NCBI GenBank assembly: GCA_946405145.1
Contig: CAMJGE010000020.1
Span: 1-35,369 of the forward strand
Source of the DNA: an uncultured Prevotella sp.
GTDB lineage: Bacteria; Bacteroidota; Bacteroidia; Bacteroidales; Bacteroidaceae
DNA: 35,369 nt
Reading direction: 5' to 3'
In this document: one piece after another, positions 8,076 to 14,630 of the stretch
Numbering within the stretch: the stretch's first letter is position 1
Layout: each line of letters begins with the position of its first letter
The notes under the pieces: generated by a model
What the model was told of the DNA's origin: nothing
Seen by the model: the letters and a program-made list of their open reading frames with translations, nothing else
The model's database searches: none
Program-made: the position numbers and the translations under genes

Positions 8076-8185
8076 TTACGTGGGTCAGTCTCACCACCTT
8101 TGTTCTTAACACGAATACCACCATTTACATTCTCCAACTCTTCCATTGTCAGAGCGCGTGCGCTCATTTCATTCATCTGTTTCAT
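8048..8185 (-). CDS. Double-glycine-leader peptide precursor (45 aa)
   Basis: A short gene starting MKQMNEMSARALTMEE and ending FEVRVK. The leader matches the classical double-glycine consensus at each key position relative to cleavage after Gly23: Leu12 (-12), Glu16 (-8), Leu17 (-7), Val20 (-4), Gly22 and Gly23 (-2, -1). The 22-residue core starts IRVKNKGGETDP, has eight Arg/Lys against three Asp/Glu, and has no Cys, so no disulfide or lanthionine. Such leaders are cut and exported by C39-peptidase ABC transporters; in Bacteroidota they precede bacteriocin-like or signalling peptides. No exporter, modifying enzyme or immunity gene is recognisable nearby. It has its own promoter at 8276-8307 and a leader of about 84 nt. 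The open frame and leader are seen; export and activity are inferred. Confidence 0.75.
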   Translation of the reverse strand: MKQMNEMSARALTMEELENVNGGIRVKNKGGETDPRNKRFEVRVK

Positions 8186-8275
8186 AATCTTATAATTTTT
8201 AATTGTTAAACTTACTTTTTTACTTGTCGCTCAGATGCTGTTTGTTCTGATTGAGCTTTGCTCTTAATCACAGCG

Positions 8276-8307
8276 CAAAGATACGGCGTTTTTGGGGGAT
8301 TCGCAAA
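8276..8307 (-). promoter_or_regulatory. Promoter of the double-glycine peptide gene
   Basis: TATCTTTG (8276-8283) and TTTG (8304-8307) on the minus strand are 20 bp apart, a full match to the Bacteroidota consensus. The -33 box lies in the second of two TGCGAA copies spaced 11 bp apart (minus strand, 8311-8316 and 8300-8305), which could be a regulator site. Confidence 0.75.
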
Positions 8308-8401
8308 CATTTCGCAGACTTTTGATTGAAGTTGTTGCGACAGGGTTGGTGATTTGCGACAGAATAGGCAGATAGGGGTTTGAGAGTGTCGTAAAGGGCA
8401 T

Positions 8402-8425
8402 AAAAAAAGGGCTCCGCTGAGCCCC
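8402..8425 (-). terminator. Intrinsic terminator, minus strand
   Basis: On the minus strand GGGCTC, a four-base loop AGCG and GAGCCC are followed directly by seven T. On the plus strand no T tract follows, so it works leftward only. Confidence 0.75.
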
Positions 8426-8475
8426 TAAATTGTTAGCCTTAAATCTAATACTATGAAAAACACGATGCAAAGATA
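8402..8475 (-). ncRNA. Candidate small RNA (promoter plus terminator, no ORF)
   Basis: On the minus strand TATCTTTG (8468-8475) is followed about 40 nt later by a strong intrinsic terminator: GAGCCC/GGGCTC stem at 8409-8424 and seven T at 8402-8408. The predicted transcript is about 60 nt, starts near 8461 and contains no useful reading frame. No TTTG is seen at -33. From memory the 5' part resembles a multi-copy intergenic element of Prevotella, which a genome search would settle. It could instead be a leftover promoter and terminator. Confidence 0.4.
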
Positions 8476-8481
8476 AATTCT

Positions 8482-8503
8482 TTTAATTGGGTCTTTAATT
8501 GGG
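8482..8503. repeat. Perfect 10-bp direct repeat
   Basis: TTTAATTGGG occurs at 8482-8491 and 8494-8503, spaced 12 bp centre to centre. It lies at about -35 of the candidate small RNA promoter and could be an operator. Confidence 0.5.
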
Positions 8504-8635
8504 GTGTTTGATAAAACGTTTTGAGGTTGAAAAAAGGTTAATTAATACTTTTGTGTGGACTGATGTGTTGAAATCATTTGTAGATAGTGTGAAATATGCT
8601 ATGATTAAGTGCCATACAAAAAGAACTACCAAAAT

Positions 8636-8661
8636 AAATGCAGCCATTTCTGACTGCATTT
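8636..8661 (-). terminator. Terminator of the LysM/Sel1 gene
   Basis: AAATGCAG (8636-8643) and CTGCATTT (8654-8661) form an 8-bp stem with a 10-nt loop, 70 bp after the stop of the gene at 8730. Only a short ATTTT follows on the minus strand, so it is a moderate terminator. Confidence 0.55.
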
Positions 8662-8729
8662 GAATTTGTATATCTATACGCTATTGATATTTAGAGTCAA
8701 CAGGTATATAGTTCCCTTATAATAAGGTA

Positions 8730-11357
8730 TTAGCGCTCTCGCTTTAAAATAGCATCAATCATCTCTTTCTTAGATTTAAATTCACCACTAACATGCTCTA
8801 CGCTATAATAAGAGAATCGCTTATCATTATCATAAATAACATTGTACTTATAACGGTGTCCATTCTTCAATTTGATAATACCATCATTCAGATGAGTGTA
8901 GGTACCACCACCTAAAATAGCGGCAAATAAATTGCTCTTATATAAATCACCTGAAGGCTCCTCACAACCATCCCAGTCAACAACTGCATTATCTTTCATG
9001 TATTGTTCAATTTTACTCGTTTCTGCTTCTACTTTCCGCCTTCTTTCCATTGATCTATCATAATAATCACGAGCAGTTGCAACGTTTCTCTCTGCTATCT
9101 CTTTCTTGTTCTTGAGTATTGGCAAAGCACGTTTGTAGAAATTGGCAAAACGTGAATCTGGATTCTTTGATTGGCAGGTCTTAATAGCAGAATTGTATCC
9201 ACCTATCCAATAATTAACGGCATCTGAATCGAAAAAGAGATAAGTGCTCCCAAAAAGTGAATTTGATATTCTACGCCCCCCAAATACCTTATCTGATGGT
9301 ACATCTTCTAGAGCGAAAGAATTGACTTCTAAGAAATCAATTAACTTTTGCGCTTTCCCCCTATAATTTTGCTTATCATATTGAGGGTATTCCTTGTAAA
9401 GAGCCATTGTTTCTTTAATTTCTTTCTCATCTATAACGCTCTTGTCAATCTTTTCAAATGAACCTTTAGCAGCTATTGAATAGGCCTTTTCATAATAGCT
9501 CTTAAGTTGGTTGATGTCTTTGCTATATTTGTCATATTTTGTTTTTTGTGCACTTGAAAGAAGTGTAGCAGCCTGTTCCTTAGATGAAACACCAAGATCT
9601 GCCATCAGTTGAGCTGCCCGTGGATTGCCGGATTCAACCATGTCTGTCAGATATTTTTGTTGATAATTCTTGTATAATAGAGCAGCAGCTTCGACATTTC
9701 CGTTTTTTGCTTCTTGTTCTTTTAATTTTGATAATGGATCAGTTCTTTTTTCATACCACTCTATATTAACATCACCACTGTAAAGGCCATTTCCTTTTGC
9801 GATAATCAGAAGTTGCTGACAAATCGGCTCGTCTAAATATCTTTTGCATAGTTCTATAGCCTTCTTCTTGTCTTGTGGAATGTATTTTATTTCACCTGTC
9901 CATAGGTAGATTGCATATTGCTTGACTGCGTTTACGTTTCCCTGTTCTGCCACTTCGGCTAATTTCTTACATCCCAATGGGTGGTTTTTTGCTGCAGATG
10001 CCCAAAAAGGATGCCACTCTTCGCCAGGATTGAGTAAATATGATGCGTAATCATGTGCATATACTACATCGGGATATTTTAAGGAGAAATCGTTCTTTTT
10101 ACGGCTAAAACGGTTATAGAAGGTTTCATTATATTTATTATTGAGTTGGTAACAAAACTCAAAGATACCATAAGGCATTTGGATTCCTTGACCTATGAAT
10201 TTTGCCGCTTCATCATATTTGGCTGATTCATAATTAATTCTTGCCATTCGAAGACATGCCATTGCATCACCCTTATTGATGGCTTTCATATACCATTCAT
10301 TGGCTTGGTCTTTATTCCTATTTTGTTCCAAACATAATGCAGTGAAATAATATCCTCGAATGAAGCCTGCTTCAGCGGCTTTTTGATAATAGGGTATTGC
10401 CTTATTTAGATCTGTTTCACCGATGTGTCCTTGGCCATATAAAATACCCATTGCAAAATTAGCTTCTCCGTTGCCAGCTTTGGCTAAATTTTTGTAATAT
10501 TTGTATGCATCTTCACCAGGCAAGAAAATTATATCATTCAAACTACACATTCTGATCTTTCCTTTTCGGACACTCACTCTTATCTTATTGACATACTCAT
10601 AATAAGTTGTCCATTTCCCTTTAGCCAAACTGATGAATACATCTTTTCCTTTTTGTTTTTTATACAATTTAATTTTTCCCCAATTGACATAATCATAATT
10701 TTTTTTATCTTTTATGTTTAAAAGAAAATAGAAAGGATCCCAGCCATTCAGATTTTTTACATGAAACTGTATGTCATAATCATCTCCCAAATAGGCATTG
10801 CATGTACACATGTCTTCATAGCTTCTAGATCTACATATTAAAGAACCATTTTCAATGCTCCAACCATTTTCCAAATTCCATTTACCATCATTATTAGTAA
10901 AATGGTCTTCAAATAGAATGTTGCCACTTAGATCTGTTATTACCAAATCATCGAAGGTGAAAGATGCACTTCCTGCTGAGAAACCAAAAATAGTTGGCGG
11001 GCCAGAAATTGGAGCTCTTTCCGCAATCTGCTTTGGTTGCGTGTCTGGTTGTGGGCTTGAAGCTTGCTGTGATATAGAAGCTTGTTGTGATTGTGAGGGT
11101 TGAGGTGTAGGCGCTTGAACTGTTGCTTGCTCCTGTGGAACACGCAATTTCAAACCAGCGTACGCAGTTTTATATTTGGGATTGGTATCGCGAAGCTGTT
11201 GTTCCGTAATACCGTACTTCTTGGCTATTGAGGCGAAAGTCTCACCTCGCGTTATCATGTGTTCAATATAGTTCGTTTCTTCTTTTACAGTTTGCTGCGC
11301 CAATGATGGTACTGAAACACCAAGTATCATCATTAAGATTACAATAGTTCTTTTCAT
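8730..11357 (-). CDS. Large secreted protein: LysM, beta-sandwich and Sel1/TPR-like repeats
   Basis: An 875-residue exported protein with an unfamiliar domain order. Residues 1-20 are a signal peptide ending in SLAQ. Residues 30-74 are a LysM domain (IEHMITRGETFASIA, then LKLRVPQE), which binds peptidoglycan. Residues 75-118 are a Pro/Gln/Ser linker. Residues 135-275 look like a beta-sandwich of the laminin-G or DUF1080 type (ILFEDHFTNNDGKW). From about 285 to 460, and probably beyond, there are Sel1/TPR-like repeats (GEANFAMGILYGQG, KAIPYYQKAAEAG). The C-terminus has charged helices and a beta-rich end. A Shine-Dalgarno-like AAGGAG precedes the ATG, unusual for this phylum. Base composition is more AT-rich than the core genes. 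The role is unknown; a cell-wall-anchored assembly platform is one possibility. Confidence 0.8.
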   Translation of the reverse strand: MKRTIVILMMILGVSVPSLAQQTVKEETNYIEHMITRGETFASIAKKYGITEQQLRDTNPKYKTAYAGLKLRVPQEQATVQAPTPQPSQSQQASISQQASSPQPDTQPKQIAERAPISGPPTIFGFSAGSASFTFDDLVITDLSGNILFEDHFTNNDGKWNLENGWSIENGSLICRSRSYEDMCTCNAYLGDDYDIQFHVKNLNGWDPFYFLLNIKDKKNYDYVNWGKIKLYKKQKGKDVFISLAKGKWTTYYEYVNKIRVSVRKGKIRMCSLNDIIFLPGEDAYKYYKNLAKAGNGEANFAMGILYGQGHIGETDLNKAIPYYQKAAEAGFIRGYYFTALCLEQNRNKDQANEWYMKAINKGDAMACLRMARINYESAKYDEAAKFIGQGIQMPYGIFEFCYQLNNKYNETFYNRFSRKKNDFSLKYPDVVYAHDYASYLLNPGEEWHPFWASAAKNHPLGCKKLAEVAEQGNVNAVKQYAIYLWTGEIKYIPQDKKKAIELCKRYLDEPICQQLLIIAKGNGLYSGDVNIEWYEKRTDPLSKLKEQEAKNGNVEAAALLYKNYQQKYLTDMVESGNPRAAQLMADLGVSSKEQAATLLSSAQKTKYDKYSKDINQLKSYYEKAYSIAAKGSFEKIDKSVIDEKEIKETMALYKEYPQYDKQNYRGKAQKLIDFLEVNSFALEDVPSDKVFGGRRISNSLFGSTYLFFDSDAVNYWIGGYNSAIKTCQSKNPDSRFANFYKRALPILKNKKEIAERNVATARDYYDRSMERRRKVEAETSKIEQYMKDNAVVDWDGCEEPSGDLYKSNLFAAILGGGTYTHLNDGIIKLKNGHRYKYNVIYDNDKRFSYYSVEHVSGEFKSKKEMIDAILKRER

Positions 11358-11402
11358 AACTCCTTAATATTTATTATTAGACATTTTTAGTTGATTGATA
11401 TG

Positions 11403-11410
11403 CAAAAATA
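11403..11410 (-). promoter_or_regulatory. -7 element for the LysM/Sel1 gene
   Basis: TATTTTTG on the minus strand, 45 bp upstream of the ATG at 11357. No clear TTTG is present at the -33 position. Confidence 0.5.
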
Positions 11411-11487
11411 GTGATTTTGGTGAATAGTCGTAACAGATGAACCATATATTTAACACTATTAAACTTTCGCAAGTGAATATTCATTCA

Positions 11488-11994
11488 TCAAGCGACTAAT
11501 TTATACATTTGATAGAGTTTATGGAACTTAGGATTGGCATCAATAACGGCAGAAAGCAGTTCGCTGGCATGGTCAGGGTATCAACATTGATATAGTTGTC
11601 GATGAGGATGATGGACTGCTTCTCCTGTTTGATGAGGTTGATGATCTGTGCGTAGGCATCGAATATCTGTCCGTCGTAGAAGATGCCTTTCACTTTTAGA
11701 TTTTACTCTATATCCAATTGACATAATCATATCAAGATCGTAGTATTCTACTTGATATGTTTTTCCATCTTTGGCAGTTGTCGCAAATTTTGCGACAACT
11801 GATTCACCATCCAATTCTTCTTTAAGCGCATTGTTAATATGTTTGCCGATTGTTTTTACATCTCTATCAAATAGGGATGCAATTTGTTGGCGGTTCAGCC
11901 AAACTGTTTCATCTTCAACTCTTACTTCCAGCTTGATAGTTTCATCGGGTTGGTACATCACGATCTCGCCTTTGCTTGATTCGATGTTGTTCAT
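11488..11994 (-). pseudogene. RhuM-family gene, internally deleted and frameshifted
   Basis: Residues 1-100 from the ATG at 11994 match the RhuM family: IKLEVRVEDETVWLN, RQQIASLFDRDVKTI, then EYYDLDMIMSIGYRVKSK. The intact frame stops resembling the family at 11695. One base later, in another frame, a C-terminal piece follows (KGIFYDGQIFDAY, then IILIDNYINVDTL), as found at the end of longer RhuM proteins. The middle part is missing. Near 11575 sense moves to a third frame, ending in NPKFHKLYQMYKLVA with a stop at 11488. So at least one deletion and two frame changes have occurred. RhuM-type proteins occur on islands and near toxin-antitoxin and restriction systems; function is poorly known. 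A promoter remains at 12031-12038. Confidence 0.7.
11776..11800. repeat. 25-nt perfect palindrome with 1-nt centre
   Basis: Arms AGTTGTCGCAAA (11776-11787) and TTTGCGACAACT (11789-11800) flank a single T. It lies in the RhuM remnant, in codons for SVVAKFATTA. The octamer TTGCGACA in the arm also occurs twice at 8335-8361. Confidence 0.7.
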
Positions 11995-12030
11995 ACCATT
12001 ATTTTTAAGTTCGACAATATTTTGATGCTG

Positions 12031-12038
12031 CAAAGATA
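12031..12038 (-). promoter_or_regulatory. -7 element for the RhuM remnant
   Basis: TATCTTTG on the minus strand, 36 bp upstream of the ATG at 11994. No clear -33 TTTG. Confidence 0.5.
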
Positions 12039-12078
12039 AGGAGTTTGTTTGAAACCACCTAATTTTTATGGTGAAAAA

Positions 12079-12109
12079 TTTGTTTTTTACTGTTATTTTA
12101 GTATCTTTG
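12079..12109 (+). promoter_or_regulatory. Promoter of the lipocalin-like lipoprotein
   Basis: TTTG (12079-12082) and TATCTTTG (12102-12109) are 19 bp apart, a full consensus match. The predicted leader to the ATG at 12148 is about 32 nt. Confidence 0.75.
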
Positions 12110-12147
12110 CAGTCGTAAATATCTATATTAACTAAACAACTGAAATT

Positions 12148-12978
12148 ATGAACAGACTTATGCAATGGGTGATGGCTGCAGCCCTGATTTGCGGCGCAAC
12201 GCTGTTCACATCGTGCATGAACGATGACAATCCCGTAGGTCCTACTGATAACCTCGCTGAGAAACTTATCGGCAAGTGGATGGACTATGAAGCAGACGGG
12301 CAGCCCGCATTGACCACCGGCAAGATGGTTGTCACCTTCGTCTCGCCCACTAAGGCTCTCTACAGCACGACAAAGAGCGACTTCTCGGAGAGTCAGCGCA
12401 AATGGTCAGACCATCGCGAATACGCAGCCACGATTGCCGGCAACAAGGTTACGCTGACCGGTCACCCCGACGGTAATCCGAAAATCACGCTGCAGGAGGA
12501 GTTCATCATCTCTTCCATCACTGCCAACGAGATAGTTTGCAATTACAAGCATACGACCATCCATGACGGACAGGGGCAAGGCACAGTCACCGAGAAGAAG
12601 GAGATGCGACTGAAGAAGATTGACACCGACTACCACACTGACATCGTAGGCATGTGGGAATGCAAGGGTATCTCAGGTGGCGAGACTTACAACGATGCGA
12701 ATGCGCGACTGGAGTTCTTCAATGACGCCACGTACAAATACTACCGTAAGAACGACGGCGGACAGTGGGAAGCCGTGACCAACCGCGAGTTCCAGGAATA
12801 TATTGCCGACGGCACGCTGGTGGCTATCCGCTGGAAGGACCAGGGCATGGCTGAGCTGCGCGAATGTTGGGAGGTCAATAGCCTGAAAGACGGCAAGATG
12901 CAATGGAAAGCCCTGCGTGCGAAGGAAGACGGCACCACCTTTGAACAAACCGTGGATTGGGAAAGAGTAGTAGAATGA
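12148..12978 (+). CDS. Lipoprotein with two lipocalin-like domains
   Basis: A 276-residue lipoprotein. The signal MNRLMQWVMAAALICG ends in LFTSC with Cys23, then acidic MNDDNP. Two similar beta-rich halves follow, one from about residue 38 (LAEKLIGKWMDYE) to 157 and one from about 163 (DIVGMWECKG) to 275. Each starts with the GxW signature of lipocalin-like domains, small beta barrels common in exported Bacteroidota proteins. The ligand is unknown. The gene has its own consensus promoter, and the next gene at 13068 has its own too, so co-transcription is possible but not needed. The leader and the DNPVGPT segment closely match the next lipoprotein (DNPVDPT). Confidence 0.75.
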   Translation: MNRLMQWVMAAALICGATLFTSCMNDDNPVGPTDNLAEKLIGKWMDYEADGQPALTTGKMVVTFVSPTKALYSTTKSDFSESQRKWSDHREYAATIAGNKVTLTGHPDGNPKITLQEEFIISSITANEIVCNYKHTTIHDGQGQGTVTEKKEMRLKKIDTDYHTDIVGMWECKGISGGETYNDANARLEFFNDATYKYYRKNDGGQWEAVTNREFQEYIADGTLVAIRWKDQGMAELRECWEVNSLKDGKMQWKALRAKEDGTTFEQTVDWERVVE

Positions 12979-12985
12979 TCTATAA

Positions 12986-13027
12986 CAAGAAATTTCTTGC
13001 GAATTACGAAAATAATGCTTATATTTG
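12986..13027 (+). promoter_or_regulatory. Promoter of the S37-type peptidase gene with 14-bp palindrome
   Basis: TTG (12997-12999) and TATATTTG (13020-13027) are 20 bp apart. A perfect 14-bp palindrome CAAGAAATTTCTTG (12986-12999) overlaps the -33 box and is placed like an operator. Confidence 0.65.
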
Positions 13028-13067
13028 CAAGCTGAGATGACTTTTTATTTTAAAACTACTATTAATT

Positions 13068-14573
13068 ATGAAGAGATTTAATCTGTGGATGCTGGTCGCC
13101 ATCCTGTCGTGCGGCCTTTTGACAACCTCCTGTTCGGAGAATGACAACCCTGTTGATCCGACGATTAGTAATAGCATCGATGTGTTCTGGGATATGCCAG
13201 GCAATGCCGGCGACCCTGAAGTGGTGGCTGCTTTGAAGTCGATCGAGAACGTTGTGGATCTGAAACCCTTTATGAATGTCAATCTCGGTCAGTGCTACTA
13301 TTTCAACTACAATCAGCAGGTTGACCACAACGATCCCTCCAAGGGCACTTTCAAGCAGCAGGTGGTACTGAGTTTTGTTGGTAAGGATGCGCCTACGATT
13401 CTGCATACTGAGGGCTATGCCCTAACTGAAGGTTTCTCGACGCATAATAACAACCAGAATCGCCTTGACAGCATCAGTGCGCCCCATTTCCTTTGGGCAC
13501 TGTCGAAAGATTATGGTAAAAAAGGGTTTGATCTGAACTGTGTGCAGGTGGAGTATCGTTATCATGGTTTCACACTGCCGGAATGGGATGCTGACTCCTT
13601 CCAGTACCTGAATGCTGAGCAGCATTCAGAAGACCTTCACGCCATCGTGACTGATCTGAAGAAAGCCCTGATTACAGGCAGTGGCAAATGGCTCAGCACA
13701 GGTGTCAGCAAGAATGGTGTTACCTCTGCGCAGTATGCTTATTTTGACGAGAAGTATGGTTGGAACGACATCGATGTCTATGTGCCCTTCGTAGCTCCAA
13801 TCCTTACACAGACTGCTTGCCTGAGTGTAGGCACCTATATGCTCACCAAGTCTTCAAAGAAAGCGCTGCCTCTCCTTGAGAAGGCTTATAGGAAGCTGGC
13901 TGACGACCCCGATGTCGCTCAGGCCACTATAGATGCCTATGCCAAGAAACTCAAAAAACAAGGAGCAGAGCTTGACAAGGATTCTGCTTATCTGTTTACC
14001 ATTTCTAAGGTTATGAATAATCTCTTTAAAGTGCAGTCATACGGTGATTTCGACACATGGACGGAGTTGATTCCCAAGGATGGTGATAAGCCTGAAGTCT
14101 ATGCTGACTTCTTCATGCTTGATGACGATAGTGATGAGATCACCCGTTTAACTGCTGCTGCCCGTGGACCGCTACGTGTTCGTAAAGATCCGTATGAAAT
14201 GCAGATACCTATCGATATAGGTAATATGGGTTTGGATTATTCATGGTACCTGGATGGCAAGCTGCTCTCGGATTCTGACAAGAAGTTTTTAAAGGATGAT
14301 ATGGAGGATTCTAAGAATTCTAAGACGCTCGATCTGCCCGTGAAGCTCTTGAAGAATCTGGAGACCACTACGAAGAAGCTGATCTTCGTGTATGGCGAGG
14401 ATGATCCCTGGACAGGTGGTGCCATTCCCGATCCCACGAATCCCAACGTGAAGAAGTACATCGTGCCTCATGGCAGTCATACTGACGACTTCAAACACTA
14501 TGCCTGGTATGATGGTGGTAAAGCGGTCGTTGACAAGATCATGGCAGATGTCAAAGCCATCTTGTTCCCCTAA
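13068..14573 (+). CDS. Lipoprotein serine peptidase of the S37 (PS-10) type
   Basis: A 501-residue lipoprotein (MKRFNLWMLVAIL, Cys22 in TTSC). The body matches the S37/PS-10 peptidase family, alpha/beta-hydrolase serine peptidases related to Streptomyces tripeptidyl aminopeptidases. Seen in sequence: VQVEYRYHGFTLPEW, then the nucleophile elbow TGVSKNG with Ser214, an acid in VYGEDDPWTGG (Asp445 or 446), and a histidine in VPHGSHTDDF (His468 or 471), in the proper order. A helical insertion of about 130 residues lies between nucleophile and acid. It probably trims peptides at the cell surface or in the periplasm. It ends in a strong terminator at 14578-14609. Substrate specificity cannot be read from sequence. 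Confidence 0.8.
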   Translation: MKRFNLWMLVAILSCGLLTTSCSENDNPVDPTISNSIDVFWDMPGNAGDPEVVAALKSIENVVDLKPFMNVNLGQCYYFNYNQQVDHNDPSKGTFKQQVVLSFVGKDAPTILHTEGYALTEGFSTHNNNQNRLDSISAPHFLWALSKDYGKKGFDLNCVQVEYRYHGFTLPEWDADSFQYLNAEQHSEDLHAIVTDLKKALITGSGKWLSTGVSKNGVTSAQYAYFDEKYGWNDIDVYVPFVAPILTQTACLSVGTYMLTKSSKKALPLLEKAYRKLADDPDVAQATIDAYAKKLKKQGAELDKDSAYLFTISKVMNNLFKVQSYGDFDTWTELIPKDGDKPEVYADFFMLDDDSDEITRLTAAARGPLRVRKDPYEMQIPIDIGNMGLDYSWYLDGKLLSDSDKKFLKDDMEDSKNSKTLDLPVKLLKNLETTTKKLIFVYGEDDPWTGGAIPDPTNPNVKKYIVPHGSHTDDFKHYAWYDGGKAVVDKIMADVKAILFP

Positions 14574-14577
14574 TTAG

Positions 14578-14609
14578 AATAAAGGCTCGCCAATCGGCGG
14601 GCCTTTATT
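14578..14609. terminator. Bidirectional intrinsic terminator
   Basis: AATAAAGGC (14578-14586) and GCCTTTATT (14601-14609) with inner GCC/GGC form a long stem around AATC. It separates the converging peptidase and xylanase genes. T-rich flanks are part of the stem on both strands. Confidence 0.8.
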
Positions 14610-14630
14610 ATCTGAGTGTTAAGCGCTATT

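Larger units (their letters stand above)
8186..8729. other. 544-bp gene-free stretch with regulatory elements
   Basis: No convincing protein gene on either strand. It holds the peptide promoter (8276-8307), two direct copies of TTGCGACA (8335-8342 and 8354-8361), a minus-strand candidate small RNA ending in a terminator (8402-8475), a 10-bp direct repeat (8482-8503), and a terminator for the gene at 8730 (8636-8661). The remainder is AT-rich with no structure that I can see. Confidence 0.6.

Noticed and set aside
8264..8470. Leftward 68-codon frame upstream of the peptide gene
   Set aside because: It runs through a terminator and the peptide promoter, with no leader or domain features.
8454..8477. 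Plus-strand micro-frame ATGAAAAACACG with a stop after seven codons
   Set aside because: It is too short, has no promoter on that strand and overlaps the minus-strand small-RNA unit.
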